In this document: positions 11,340 through 23,947 of the stretch, piece after piece | Layout: each line of letters opens with the position of its first letter | Position numbering within the stretch: the stretch's first letter is position 1 | NCBI GenBank assembly: GCA_025506515.1 | Contig: CM046442.1 | Location: 106,607,117 to 106,671,116, forward strand | Length of the DNA stretch: 64,000 nucleotides | Reading direction: 5' to 3' | From: Flaveria trinervia | Taxonomy: Eukaryota > Streptophyta > Magnoliopsida > Asterales > Asteraceae | The notes under the pieces: model-generated | Told to the model about the DNA's origin: nothing | Databases searched by the model: none | What the model saw: the letters and a program-made list of their open reading frames with translations, nothing else | Position numbers and translations under genes: made by a program

Positions 11340-14284
11340 CTAGTTAGCTTTTGAGACCCAAACCATTTTGGTTTTGGTCTGTTCTCATCAACAAATTTTA
11401 TACTAACTGATTTGTCATGATTAACAGCCTTTGAAGATGGAGATGGTGCTGAAAAGGATTCCTTTGATTTGGCTTAGTTTCCTTTTTAGTGGTTTAATCA
11501 CAGATACATCTATTTGGTTAACTCTCCCAATAGATGTTGAACCATCATAACAAGTTGTGTCTGATTGGTTGTTAAAGCCTTCAGTTCAACAAACACGTCA
11601 ATACTTGTTTGTGAATGGTTCATGTGACACACCATGTCCTCCTTTTTGAAAGACACAAACTTAGTCTGTTGTTTTGATATCCTTGAGGAATATTTTCAGC
11701 TGTTTTATGATAACCTCTTTCTTCTGTTTAGATTTTGTGAAGACTTTGGTTTATCAGGTTAGATGTTTGTGGCACAAACTTGGTTTCAAATTCATCTTTC
11801 ATTTTATTAATTTTCTTTTAATGATTTTATCTTTGTTAAATTTGGAACCCTTTCTGTAACAACATTCATCAGTGAGAGATGATTGAATAGACCACATATG
11901 TCACATGGCTTTTTCTTCATCTTTTATTGATCAGCTACTGAAGAAGATGAAACTACTGAAGGTGTGTTCTTTAGTACTTTCTTCCTCTCAGTACTTATGT
12001 GAAGTACTAAAGGATTTGTAACAACTGAAGACTTGTTCAGAAGTTTTCTAACAGTACATTTGGATTTCCCGATAGATTCTTCAGCAGTGTCAAACTATGT
12101 TTGGTTCCATTTGGTTTGAAATGTTCTTCAGGTGTTGTTACTTGCTCTTCAGTACTTTGAATACCTTTTGAGACAACACCTGAAGTGCTCAGCTTTTCTT
12201 TGATCATGTGTTCATCAGCAATAAGACCATCAGCAGATTGATTTGCTGATGTACTATTACTGACTTCATCCTCTGATTGTACATTATCACTTGAGGATGA
12301 GACACATGATGTTGTGGTTTGGGAATTGATTTCACCTTCAGATTTTACTTCTGTCTTGGGAGTAAAATCTGTAGGAGGTTCAGTGTGATTATATCCAATC
12401 CCAAACATCATATTTGAAGCAGTTTGCTTACTGAGAAGCATTTCAAACCCCTTGCAAGATGTTACCCATCATTCACACTCAACTTGAGTAGCTGCAAGTG
12501 TTTCTTTGAGACTCTTATGATTTTTCTAAAATGACCTCTACCTTAGCCTTTTCATCAGTGATTTGGCATTTTATTTGTAAATCTCATCATCTTTTCTTTT
12601 AAAACAGACTCAAACTCAGCTTTTCTTTTAGAAATCACTTTCTCTAGGTCAAGATTTTGATTTTAAAGCTACATTTGCTTCTCTAATTGAGGCAAAAGCA
12701 GCTATGCATAACTCAGAACACAACTTGGCCTTAGCCTCAAAAGATACTTGTGGTACCTATGATGATGAAGCATTTGAGCATGAACCATCAGTAGACTCCA
12801 GGGCCATAAGAGCAAGATTTCCAAAAGGATTTTCCCCACCATGTTGACCAGTACCAGAAAACACTTGTTCAGAATAACTAGAAAGATCATCTGGTAAACT
12901 ACTCCAGTCAACAACTCCAGGAGTGAAAAATCTTTGATGTGATTGAGATTGAGATTGAGATTGTTGACCTGATTAAGATGGTTGAGGCTCAGGTAGGGCA
13001 TGTGATTGTTGAGCTATAGGTACTGGAATCTGATTGGACCGAGGCATGTAAAAATAGGGATAAGGATATGGCATTTGACCTTGAGGAACAAAATATGTAG
13101 GAGATGATTGAATTTGTGAATGATGACCAGAACTGGTAGAATGTTGCCCTTTGTTTTGTGAATTATTTCCTGGAAAGGTCACAAAGGGTGCAGAAGAGTT
13201 AGATCCAGATGATCTACACTCTCTTGCAAAATGTCCAAGTCTATGGCACTTGTGACACCTCAACTTGCTCTTGTCAAATCCAATTTTGGTTTTTCCAGAG
13301 AGACCACGGAATTTTCTACCTGTCCTTTTGTAAAATTTTTGAGATCTGATATTAACTAATGCCATTTCGCTCAAAATATCCATCTCTTCCAAATCATCAT
13401 CAGCAATTCCTTTCAAATCATCCATCAAAAAGCACAAATTGTCACTATTACATCCTGAATTACTATCAATACCAGCAAAAGCATGATCTCCACTGTTTGA
13501 AGAGAATCAATATGCTCATCATAAGAACTTTCTGATGTAGCATATTCTGACTCATGACCGACCATAGCAGTATTCCCTGGTACAAAAATCATAGTGAGCT
13601 TCCCAGATGAAGTCAATTTCCTTTTCTGTTCTATCTCTCTTTCAAATGTTAACAGTTTCCCATGAAGTTGGGTGAAGATAGATTGTCTAGATTTGCACTG
13701 GAGCGTAGGACAATAATATATGTGTCCCATCTCTCAGGCAGGGATATTAGAAATCTGTTGTTCATCTGACTGTTTGTATATTCATGTTTAACCATTTTCA
13801 ATTCAGATATCAAACAGAAGAATCACTCAAAATGTTGAGTCAGTGACTCACCCTTTCTATGAGAGAATGTCTTATATTGCTATGCTACGATTTCTCTATT
13901 GTTTACTAAGACCTCATCAGTTCCTCCAAATTGTTCTTTCAGAGCAACCTAGAGGTCATGAGCAGATTCATGTTGCATAAGTCCAGAATAGATTTCATTA
14001 GGCAGTGCCACGGCCAGAATTCCATGGGCTTTAGCATCAATTTCAAACAGTTTTAGATCTTCATCTGAATATTGCTCTTTCTTCTTCGGAACCATTTCAT
14101 TGGTTTCTGGATTACTCACCATAGGCTTATATGGTCCATGAACCACAGATTTCCAATAGCCTAAACTGTTGACAGACAGGTGATGGAGCATTCATCGTTG
14201 CCATATGTTGTACTCACTCCTAACAAGCATCGGAGGCTTTGTTGAGGAGCCAGTATTGTGAGGATCATTGATTGATGTAGCCAT
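11340..14284 (-). pseudogene. A1 gag, broken
   Basis: Start at the ATG at 14284 (MATSINDP-like), homologous to the A2 start at 44844. A UBN2-type Gag core follows (13949-14191: SVVHGPYKPMV..., KLFEIDAKAHGIL). After it come a first CCHC knuckle CHKCHRLGHFAREC (12973-13437), a Pro/Gln/Tyr-rich stretch, a coiled region (12037-12441, with FGIGYNH), and a degenerate second knuckle near 11895-11935. An in-frame TGA lies just before MLHHL (about codon 32). A2 also has a stop there but in the neighbouring codon, so the two losses are independent. Several frameshifts. Confidence 0.87.
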
Positions 14285-14499
14285 TTTCACCAATTCAAAC
14301 AGGTTCAATGAGATCTTAACAGATCTAATCAAAAACTCAACAACACAGTTTAAAACAAGAAGAATCTCAAATTAATTCACAGGAAGCAACAGAAAGCAAC
14401 CTCTATAACTAATTCTTTCAAATTTGCTAATTCGATCAAACATAGATATCAAAAGAACAGTTTCAATGATCAATTGTTAAATCGATCAATGATTAACCT

Positions 14500-14511
14500 G
14501 CTCTGATACCA
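14500..14511 (-). other. A1 primer-binding site (Met-tRNA)
   Basis: Minus-strand TGGTATCAGAGC, the complement of the 3' end of plant initiator Met-tRNA, two bases inside the 5' LTR. This fixes the 5' end of the element. Confidence 0.93.
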
Positions 14512-14513
14512 TT

Positions 14514-15227
14514 TGAAAGGGATCGAGATTCTAGTTTGATCAATTAGATTAGGATTTGCAGCGGAATAGCACACGAATTAGACGAAATTCTAGCAAGAAT
14601 AATATGAATATTCAATCAAACAGTAATGGTTATAGAGAGAGAGTTTTCTGCAAAAAGAATGTTTTCATTCATGCACGAGCTTCCCATACGGGGAAATTAG
14701 GTCAACATTCCTTTTATAAGGAATGTGATATCAGCTGACGTCACTTGATAGTGACATTTAACTGATTTATACAAACAACTGAAAGTAAACTAAACTACTG
14801 AAGATGTTCACAACAACTGAGGACACCTTCACTAAAAGTAACATTACAACTACTGAAGTTATAACGTCTGAAGTGTAAGAACTTCAGATTTTTACATAAT
14901 ATAAAACTACTGATTACAAACTACTGAAATGAAAACCATCACAACTACTGAAGAGAACTACTTCAGCTGTTATGACAACTTCTGAGAACTTGATCTTCAG
15001 ACTTTGTCTTCAGCTGTTGTCTTCAGACTTTGTCTTCAGACTTTGTCTTCAGCTGTTGTCTTCAAACTTTGTCTTCAGCAGTTGTCTTTAGATTTTGTCT
15101 TCAGACTTGTCTTCAGCAGTTGTCTTTAGAGTTTGTCTTCAGCTGTTGTAGATTACTTCAGTTGTTTTGATGTCTGTGGGACTTAAAGGTTTTTCTGATC
15201 TGGCTCATTGGTTCTTTTGGTCCAACA
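14514..15227 (-). repeat. A1 5' LTR
   Basis: 714 bp, closely similar to 3304-4014. It carries the CTTCAG array (about 14995-15160), the palindrome at 14726-14743, and the outer terminus TCCAACA next to the AGTTT target copy. Confidence 0.93.
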
Positions 15228-15917
15228 AGTTTCTAAACAATCAAACGACTTAATTTAATAGATTTATGTATTGAATCGATTAGGATGTTTTGAATGATTT
15301 CGATTTCAAGTGTTTTCTTAATGAAACCATCGTTACAATCGAATTAAAGGCGGTTATGGGTTCGATTCATGTACATGAACCGGTTGGATGATTTGAAATC
15401 ATAATTCTAAGAGGTTAAGCAGTTTTAAGCTCACCGAGGTTTAGCCGGAGGTGACCGGAGTGGTCACTGGATTTACGGGGAGAGGGAAAGAGGTGAGGGG
15501 GGTTTAATTTAAAATTTATACTTTTAGTCCTTGCGGTTCAATTATTTTTATTATATGCTTGAACTTCCTATTTCAAGTTTTAAAAAAAAACAATAATGCC
15601 CCCTTGACTTTATTTTAGAACCTTAGTTTTAAACACTTTATTTTATTATTTTGTTTAACTTTTATAAACATTTTGTATAATTTTTATGTTACTAACTCAT
15701 AATTAATACCCAAAGTTTATAAAGGTAATTATTATTATTATTATTACTATTATTATTATTATTTATAAATTAAATATAAACTCTTAAATTAAAGAATTAA
15801 TGTGAAATATAAGAAGCAACCATAAATAAACCCACATAGTTTCATTAATGACAAAAAGACCCTTACAAAAACATAACAAAGTTAGCATTTAGTTAATGAA
15901 AACCCGAAAGGTTACCA

Positions 15918-15932
15918 TCTTCCCAACTTTTA
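15918..15932 (-). other. G1 polypurine tract
   Basis: Plus-strand TCTTCCCAACTTTTA directly inside the 3' LTR end; the minus sense is purine-rich. It marks the 3' end of the G1 internal region. Confidence 0.65.
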
Positions 15933-15959
15933 AGAATTTCGTCCAAAATTAGATATAGA

Positions 15960-17444
15960 ATTAAACAAACAAATGTGGGTATTTCTTCCTCACATGGTCT
16001 TCGCGTTCCGAAGTAAATTTGGCTCCATGCTTATTCTCCTAACGAACTTTGACGATTGGGGTAGTAGTGGTTCTAGCCTATTCCATGGTGCGATCCATGA
16101 TCTTAATGGACTTCTCAACAAAATGTAAGGACTTGTCGATCTAGATGTCATCCAAAAGAACATGCAGACTTTCGTTAGCCAAACATTTCCTCAAATTTGA
16201 GACTTGGAAAATGGGATGAACCCCGCTAAGATCAGAAGGTAGTTCCAGTTTATAAGCCACTTTTCCTTACCCTTTTCAGAATCTTGAAAGGTCCTACAAA
16301 TCGTGGAGCTAACTTACCCTTCTTCCCAAAGCAAACAATACCCTTCCATGGTGAGACTTTAAGAAGAACCACATCCCCAACTTGGAATTCCAATGGTTTG
16401 CGTGTTTTATCCGAATAACTCTTTCATCGACTTCTAGCCACTTCAAGATTTTTACAAATCATGGAACTTTATCGATCGTTTCTTATATGAGTTCAAGACA
16501 AGCAATGAAATTTTCACCAATGTCCGTCCAACAAATCGGAGAACGACTTTTGCTACCATAAAGTGCTTCGAAAGATGCCATCTTGATACTCGAGTGGTAA
16601 CTATTATTATTAGAAAATTCTACTAGAAGTAAATGCGTATCCCCGTCACCACCAAAATCAAGGACACAAAGGCATAGCAAATCCTCCAAGGTCTGAATGG
16701 TTCGCTCAGTTTGATCATCCGTTTGAGGATGGTAAGCCATGCTTAAATCCAGTTGAGTACCCAAGAGTTCTTTCATAGATGACCAAAAGTGCAAAGTGAA
16801 ACAAGCATCTCAGTCGGATATGATTTGCAAAGGAACACTATGACGACTCACAATCTCATCAATGTATATACGAGCCAACTTTGATGTTTTGTAAGTGTCA
16901 TGTATGGGTATGAAATACGCCGATTTTTGGTCAAATGATCGACAATCACCCATATACTATCATGACCACGAGAGGTGTGAGGTAATTTGGTTATGAAATC
17001 CATGGATATATGTTCCCATTTCGACATAGGGATTTCGGGTTGCTCAAGCAATCCACTGGGACGTTGATGTTCTGCTTTTACCTTTGTACACGAAAGACAT
17101 TTGGCTACGTATGTTATGATGTCTTTCTTTATCTCTGGCCACCAATATTGCATGCGCAGATCCATATACATCTTATCAAAACCAGGGTGAATAGAGTAAA
17201 GAGTTTGACTAGCTTCATTCATGATGAAGGTATGAAGATTATCTCGATTTAGAACCCAATTTCGATTTAAAAAGTACAACAATCCATTGGGTTTCGTTTC
17301 CAGTTGAGCTTGAAGATTATACTCTAATTCTTCACCCATTTTTCCTTCCGCTTGAACCGCTTGTTGAACCTCCAAGATACAAGTATCAGTGTCATTTTCA
17401 ATCCTCAAATTTTGCAGCAGCACTGTAGTCTTATTGATATCCAA
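15960..17444 (-). pseudogene. G1 integrase with C-terminal tail, broken
   Basis: Zinc region and start of the core at 16848-17444: SIHPGFDKMYMDL, YWWPEIKKDI, CLSCTKVKAEHQRPSGLLEQP, then WEHISMDFITKLP with the first catalytic Asp. The first His of the HHCC finger, usually in an EAH context, reads EAS here. The second Asp lies in a stop-containing stretch near 16820 (an Arg codon CGA has become TGA). The Glu is in HPQTDDQTERTIQTLED (16483-16794). The tail (about 15960-16480) reads like the Tekay-type end: FQVSNLRKCLANESLHV, then PIVKVR. That tail often includes a chromodomain, but it is too decayed here to tell. Confidence 0.88.
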
Positions 17445-18969
17445 ACGAATTTCCGTTTTGAACTCCTACAAAGTATCAAATTATTATCGTCGATCGGGAA
17501 TTTCTTGAAGCGAGACCACCTTGTTATGAACCTTACGACTTAGTGCATCGGCTACGACATTCGCCTTTCCAGGATAGTAATGAATATCACAATCATAATC
17601 ACTAATCAACTCGACCCAATGACGTTTTCTCATGTTGAGATCCTTTTGATTAAAGAAGTGTTGAAAGCTTTTGTGATAAGTCTAGATTATACATTGCATT
17701 CCATAGTAGTAATGCCTCCAAAATTTAGGGCAAAAACCATAGCACCAAGTTCAAGATCCACCCGGTCATGTAATTCACCTTATGGACCTTCAATTTTATC
17801 AATGCATATGCTATGACATTTTCCTCGTTGCATAAGAACGCAACCAATGCCTTGCCTAGATGCATCTCAATATATGGTGAAGTCGTCATTTCCATTGGGA
17901 AGGTTAAGATAGGAGCATTACATAGCTTGTGTTATAACATTTCGATAGCTTCTTCTTGCTTAGGCCCCTACTCGAATGGTTTATTCCTTTGTGTTAGGTA
18001 AGTAAGCGGCTTCACAATTCTAGAGAAATTAGCAATGAAACGTTGGTAGTATCCCACTAAATCAAGAAAAGAACAAACATTAGTTGAGGTTTTCGGGACA
18101 CACTAGTTTTTTATAGCCTCCACCTTTGTAGGATCAACATGAATTCTTTGGCTGTTCACCACATGTCCTAGAATTTGGACCTCCTTAAGCCAGAATTTGC
18201 ACTTTGAAACATTTTCATATAGTTGCTCTTTCTTTAGTAGCTCAAGAACTTGTCCAAGTGGAGTTCATGATCGATTTTAGACTTTGAATAAATAAGAATA
18301 TCGTCTATGAACACAATCACAAACTTGTCTAGGTAAGGCTTCCATACTCTATTCAAGAGATCCATAATGATAACAGGAACATTTGTTAACCCAAAGGGCA
18401 TAACCATTAACTCATAGTGACCATATCAAGTATGAAACATAGTTTTCGGAATATCATCGTTGTGAACTCTTACTTGATGATAGCCAGAACGTAAATCAAT
18501 TTTTAAGAATATAGCAACTCCTTGAAGTTGATCAAAATGGTTATCAATACGAGGAAGAAGGTATCGGTTCTTGATAGTGAGTTTGTTGAGTTCACGATAA
18601 TCGATGCACATACGAAACAATCCATCTTTATTTTTCATGAACAGTACAGTTGCACCCCATGGCAAAGAACTAGGATGGATAAGACCTTTATCACCGTTCT
18701 TGAAGTTGACCGGCTAACTCTTGCATTTCTGATGGTGCAAGTAGATAAGGTAACTTAGCCATAGGGTTCGCTCCAGGAATCAAGTCAATCTTAAACTCAA
18801 CTTCACGCACAGGAGGTAGACCACTAAGGTCATCGGGAAACACTTCCGGAAAGTCTTGTATAATCAGAACATCCTTAAGGTCTTTCCTTTTGACTTTCAT
18901 GTTGACTACATAGGCCAAGAAAGCCATGTAATTCTTACTTAGATGTTTTCGGGCTAGAGTAAATGACAT
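17445..18969 (-). pseudogene. G1 reverse transcriptase and RNase H, broken
   Basis: The linker before RT is at 18691-18969 (DFPEVFPDDLSGLPPVREVEF). RT fingers and palm are at 18426-18665, with RMCIDYRELNKLTIKNRY and FLKIDLRSGYHQ (first catalytic Asp). FIDDILIYSK (about 18283-18325) carries the catalytic Asp pair. RNase H follows at about 17460-18240 and is poorly preserved, with recognisable GAMVFALNF-like and VIAYAL-like pieces. Stops and frameshifts separate the blocks. The order PR-RT-RH-IN confirms Ty3/gypsy. Confidence 0.88.
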
Positions 18970-19062
18970 AAGCTTGAGCCCTTTGGAGGATTATTTACTG
19001 AAAACCTTTAATGCATCCCCCAAAGGTAAAGCAATTCAAATACACTTCTTAAAACAAATGAT

Positions 19063-19350
19063 TTATGCATGATGTTTAGCTAACCAATCCATGCCGATGA
19101 TGACATCAAAACTTCCAAGTTGCATGGGAATAAGGTCAATAAGAAAGTCATGCTTGTTCAAAATCAAGTTGCAATCATGAATAACGGTGTCAAAGGTGAT
19201 GGGTTCTTCATCGGTGAATTCAATGGTGAAAGACTTTTCTAACTTCGTATACGACTTAGCAAGTATGGGTTCGAATTCTAAAGAGGCAAGACTCTTATCG
19301 GCTCCCGAATCAAACAAGACGTAAGCATAGGAATTATTAACAAGAAACAT
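19063..19350 (-). pseudogene. G1 aspartic protease
   Basis: An open stretch of 95 residues with VLFDSGADKSL (catalytic Asp-Ser-Gly-Ala) and DVIIGMDWLAKH near the end, the two signatures of retropepsins in Ty3/gypsy polyproteins. It would process the G1 polyprotein. It sits between the Gag zinc knuckle and RT and overlaps the gag reading frame end in another frame, so a frameshift separates it from gag. Confidence 0.85.
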
Positions 19351-19359
19351 ACCTTTTCA

Positions 19360-20550
19360 GTTTTAAGACATTTAACGATACGAGTAAAGCAATAGAAACT
19401 TAGATTATAAAGGTTAAGATTGGGTTCAACATACCGTTCACCATGTTTGTTATTTGCATGTACTTGTTTGGCGTTAATTATGAAAGCATGGCCACGAGCT
19501 TGTGGAATGTTACCCGCAAGACGAGGGCATTGTAGGCAAAAATGGCCGGTTTTCCCACAGTTGTAGCAAGCTCGGTTAGCAACCAACACAACATTGTTCG
19601 GTGCATGATAACAGGTAGGAACTAAGTGACCATATTTCCCGCACAGTGAAAAAATATGACATGGATTATTTCCCACATGGTGATACTTGCTAATGATACG
19701 CAACAGCTGGGGGCCAGCCTAGGCCCTAGCAGCAGGAGCGTGTGTAGCAAGAGCAGGTTGCCTTTGGGGTACTTTAGGTGTTGCCAAAGTAAAGTTTCGG
19801 GCAGGAGTAAACTTATGTTTCTTGTTGTTGTATGATGGTTTATTCTTGACCTCCTTGGTTGCTTCAGGAACCACCTTTTCAACCTTTTTAGCACCTTTAA
19901 CAGACAAGGTGCCCACTCTAATGTGATTTTAAGTGAGTTGAGCAGTGATAGTAAGTGCTTCTTCTAGAGTCATGGTTCTACTCCCCACTACAACATCTTG
20001 AATTTAAGGTGGTACCCCCTTGATGAACTTCTCAATATTGCGGGGTACAGTATCGACTATGTGAGGCAAAAGGATACTCAGCTCATGGTGCCTAGTTGAG
20101 TAAGCCAAATGATCCCCACGATCATGCTTAAGGTTCCAGAATTCTTCCTCAAGCTTTTGTAGCTCACTCCTTAGGCAAAACTTTTGGATCGCAATGTTCT
20201 TGAACTCATCCTAAGACAGTGCCAACACAACATCAGCACCTCGGTTTGTCTTCTCGCTATTCCACCATGTAAGTGCCCTTTGTTGAAGAACACTTGTGGC
20301 ATAATAGACTTTGAGTGCCTCAGGACACTCACTATTAATGAATGTGTTTTCCATGCTCTCAAATCACTTCAGAAGTGCAGTGGCTCCTCCTTTCCCACTA
20401 AAACTGGTGGGTTTGCAGGAATTGAAGTACTTAAACGTGCGAGTTTGGTTATTCCTTCTTTGATTTGCACTATTCTCTCCTTGCCCATTGTTGGCATTGG
20501 TGTTGTCACTAGCTTTGCCATTAAAGAGCTATTCAGTTCAGCAACCATGG
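19360..20550 (-). pseudogene. G1 gag, broken
   Basis: A likely start is the ATG near 20549 (MVAELNSSLMAKL). A retrotransposon-Gag core can be read across frames: YYATSV, ALTWWNSEKTNRGADVV, FWNLKHDRGDHLAYSTR. Then a Lys/Pro-rich stretch (19719-19916) and a CCHC knuckle CYNCGKTGHFCLQCP (19278-19703), preceded by a second, decayed one (CGKYGHLVPTC). Gag would form the particle and bind RNA. Frameshifts near 20360 and 19710 break it. Confidence 0.82.
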
Positions 20551-20599
20551 TCAGAAAATCATAGTGTCTATTTTGCGGTCGGAGCTACCACGCTTTCCA

Positions 20600-21306
20600 T
20601 GATGACTGACATTCTGGATACAGAGTAAGTTAGACATGCAATTTTGAGGTAAAGATAGTAAATCAAGTAATAATTTTTAGGACTTATAAAACACACACAG
20701 AATGATTCCATTTGGTAACACATAGCCAATAGGAAACATTGACACGTCAAGGTGACTTAACTCCAATTTGCCTTACGAACTTGTGTATATCGACCATAGT
20801 TTATCACTCATCCCGAATATCCCCAGGTAAGCATAACTAGTCCCATAGCTTATTGGGATTTATGCGAAATGCTTACCTTAGCCCGAGGGCTTTTTGCCAA
20901 GAAATCCATAATGCAGGTGTCTATGAGTCATATAATTTTCCTTTAAGCTAATGGAATTAAAACCATGATGAGATTTTCATAGATTGGAGATAAAGTCTAG
21001 AGATTTGAAGCTTTCAATATAGCGTGTACGATCCCACGTGTCATCGAGAAAAAGTTTAAGAAATTCCATCATCATGAGGATAAAGGGTTAGGGATAAGTA
21101 TAAAGAGACTAGGCAATCAAGTTTTAAAATTAAAGAGCACGTCTAACTAAAAAGCATCATGTGACACATTAAGAGGCCCTCCTATAGTAGGTAGCATTAT
21201 GTAGCATCCAATAGATAGACTTACAAGATCATAAAGATTTTTAAAGGTTCCTACATTAGTTATAGTCTAGGTCACCATTACTAATAATCTAAAACCCTCT
21301 AGTTAT
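20600..21306 (-). other. G1 leader between primer site and gag
   Basis: About 700 bases of untranslated leader on the element's strand. I see no gene in it. Leaders of this size are usual in long-LTR gypsy elements. Confidence 0.6.
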
Positions 21307-21320
21307 GGGCTTTGATACCA
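21307..21320 (-). other. G1 primer-binding site
   Basis: Minus-strand TGGTATCAAAGCCC, a Met-tRNA-type site with A in place of the usual G at the eighth base, three bases inside the 5' LTR. Confidence 0.85.
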
Positions 21321-21323
21321 ATT

Positions 21324-23748
21324 TGCTACACCCTAACCTTAATGACGGAAACGATGAAATGTGAGGGTAAAGATTGTTCATAGCCACACAACATTACCAT
21401 TAAATGAAAATATCATTAAATATAAGTTTTAAAGAAACATTACAACCAATAAGTCCCAAGAAATAACAAAATATAACATAAGTTCAACAACTTCGAATTA
21501 AAGTAAGTCTTATTTTCTAGGTCCAATCCTAGAGGTGTCTAAACTTCAAAATCAATCATCAAACTTGGGCATTTCCTGAACATGTTAAAAATAATGTCAA
21601 TAATTAAATGTTGATGAGTTTTCATGGGCTATACATACATATATCAATTTATAAGAAGCAATTCATGTCATAGTTTACAAATAATGAAAGAATATAGATG
21701 GAATAATGATACAATCAAACCTTGACAAAAATGGCCACTATAAGTTATAACGATTAGCTAAGTATACTTTGTTCCCATGATGAACAAGAATACGTCATCA
21801 AGACCTGGCAATAACCTCGGCTTTAGCACCAAATAGGCTTGTCAAGCCCATAGATCTATGACGTCACTAGGCAAGCAATAGTTAATGATTGTGTGCACAA
21901 AATGTCTATCATATAACACTCACAATATTTCAAATAACCATGACAAGTTTAAATACGAATTGCTAGTGCATTTACAAGTATCAAGATATTTACAAGTGTA
22001 TGTTTATAAAGTTAACATGTTTCACCCTGAAAGGTGTGAAATAAAGTAAAAAGAGGTATGAAATCTCACATAACATATAAGATGATCTTAAGAGTAATAA
22101 CAAGAAATTAAGTTTTGCACCAATGATTCCTTTTACAGAAAACCTAAATGAATAAGTTCCAATATTAAGGATATGATTAACGATCAAATATGAACTAGAG
22201 ATTCAATTGGAATTTGGGATTTGATAACTAAATAAAATAAGGGAATCACTTTTAGTTTGATGAAAATAAATAGACCATTTAAGTAGTTAATATAGAGCAC
22301 GATAATGAAATTAGATCATTTATAATAATTGTTTAATAAGGTTTAAGTATAAAGTGTAAATATATTTATAACCACTTGAAATACAACATGAATAAAAAAT
22401 AATTAAATTTTATGTAAATAACATATTGTCCAATAATAATTTGTTAATTAAACCTATTGTTAGATAAATTATTTAATTTCAAGAAAATTTTACAAGATTA
22501 TAAGAAATAACTTTCAAATAATCTTTGTTATAATATTTTTATTAAGAAAATATATAAGTTTTTAATTTAGAAAATTTATAGAAAATAAGTTGGTTACTTT
22601 TAAAATGATTTTAGTTATCAAAAATGATTATTATAATATATATAAATTTTTAGTAATTTAAATAAATAGAGAAACCCTTAAAAATTAGTTGAGGGTGCCT
22701 AGGTTCAATCCTGGGACCTCAAGTGTGACAGTGTGTGCTCTTAACAGGTAGGTCGGAGCGCCTATGCCTATTAAGAGCTGGATTTCATTCATGAAAGCAT
22801 TACTTACATGGAACCCCACAAATTCTATGAACCCTAACTTAGGACTCCATCAATTTGAACAACAATTCGAATGCTTTAACCCGATTAACCTTAGGGCTTT
22901 TAATCCCTAAGTGTAATCGAGTGTGTGGGTATGTTTCACTTACTTGATTATGATTAATTTGTAACGATTAAGCTTGGTTCAGAACTCAGTTCGCACGCGA
23001 TGAACAAGGGATTTGAAATCAAAGTTATGCTGAATTTCTCGAGCAATTGAGTGTATAGATAGTTGAAAGGGATCGAATGGAACGATTCCTCTCTGTTATA
23101 TAGCTTCGATTTGAACAATTCCACCCCGAATTGTTTTCCAATGTGATTCGAGTGTTTCGGTTATGATTAAGTGATGAAATGGCTGTTTAAATCGAATTGA
23201 ACTATACATTTAGTTTTGCAATGATTATACAAACGTTTCTAAATGATCAAATGACCTAATTAATAGAGTTTTGTATTGAATCGGTTAGGATGTTTCAAAT
23301 GATTTTGTTTCAAGTGTTTTCTTAATGGAACCTTTGTTTCAATCGAATTAAAGGCGATTATGGGTTTGATTCATGTTTACGAACCGGTTGGGATGATTTG
23401 GAATCATAATTCGAAGAAATTAAGCAGTTTGAGCTCGCTAGAGTTCGGTCGGAGGTGACCAGAGTGGTCACCGGATTTACGGGGAGAAACAAAGAGGTGA
23501 AGGTGGTTTAATTTAAAGTTTAAACTTTTAGTCCCTACGGTTCAATTATTGTTTTATCCTAGAACTTCCTATTTCAAGTTTTAAAAACAACAATAATGCC
23601 CTCCTTGACTTTTATTTTAAAACCCTAAGTTTTAAACATATTTATTTTATTATTTTATTAAAATTTTATAAACTCTTTGTATTTTTTTATTTTTTTTATG
23701 TTACAACTTTTAATTAATACCCAAAGTTTATAAATGTAGTTATTAGTA

Positions 23749-23781
<33 letters not shown>

Positions 23782-23942
23782 GATTTTTTATAATGTAAAT
23801 TATAAACTCTTAAATTAATGAACTAATGTAAAATAGAAGAAACTTGCATAAATAAACTCACATAGTTTCATCAATGACAAAAAGACCCTTACAAGAACAT
23901 AACGAAACTAACATTTTGTTAATGAAAACCAGAAAGGTTACA
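21324..23942 (-). repeat. G1 5' LTR (intact copy)
   Basis: 2,619 bp from TGCTACACCC to GGTTACA. It aligns over its whole length with the split left copy. It includes a tRNA-like stretch (about 22690-22760) and a TTA microsatellite (about 23747-23782). Short open frames in it (for example 21990-22187) occur in both LTRs but show no family signature. Confidence 0.92.
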
Positions 23943-23947
23943 GAAGG

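Larger units (their letters stand above)
3304..15227 (-). mobile_element. A1: Ty1/copia (Sirevirus-like) element, family A, complete in structure
   Basis: 11.9 kb. LTRs are at 3304-4014 (711 bp) and 14514-15227 (714 bp), starting TGAAAGGGATC and ending ...CCAACA/CCACA on the plus strand. The two differ by only a few percent. Target duplication CGTTT (3299-3303) / AGTTT (15228-15232) lies in the G1 LTR. A Met-tRNA primer site (14500-14511) lies inside the right LTR and a polypurine tract (4015-4029) inside the left, fixing minus-strand orientation. Order is gag, protease, integrase, RT, RNase H (copia order), then a ~580-bp spacer and an accessory gene. All genes are broken. Confidence 0.95.
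1419..15917 (-). repeat. G1 3' LTR, split by copia A1
   Basis: The two halves are 1419-3303 and 15228-15917. They line up with the intact LTR at 21324-23942 across the break: the same ATTATACAA(A)CGTTTCTAAA context is interrupted by A1. It includes a TTA microsatellite (about 15727-15764) that the other LTR also has (about 23747-23782), and a tRNA-like segment at 2787-2850. Confidence 0.9.
1419..23942 (-). mobile_element. G1: Ty3/gypsy LTR retrotransposon (chromovirus-like), carrying nested copia A1
   Basis: It is bounded by two ~2.6-kb LTRs (1419-15917 without its insert, and 21324-23942) that start TGTCACACCC/TGCTACACCC and end in ...GGTTAC(C)A. Flanking 5-mers GAATG (1414-1418) and GAAGG (23943-23947) are a one-mismatch target duplication. 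The internal part (15918-21323) reads on the minus strand in the order gag, protease, reverse transcriptase, RNase H, integrase, which is the Ty3/gypsy order. The long LTRs and the integrase tail resemble the Del/Tekay chromoviruses, though a chromodomain is not provable by eye. The LTRs differ clearly more from each other (roughly one base in seven over the first 250) than those of A1, in keeping with G1 being the older insertion. Confidence 0.93.

Noticed and set aside
21990..22187. 65-residue hydrophobic frame repeated at 2079-2276
   Set aside because: Conserved only because both lie in the two G1 LTRs; no coding signature, and the differences do not favour silent changes.
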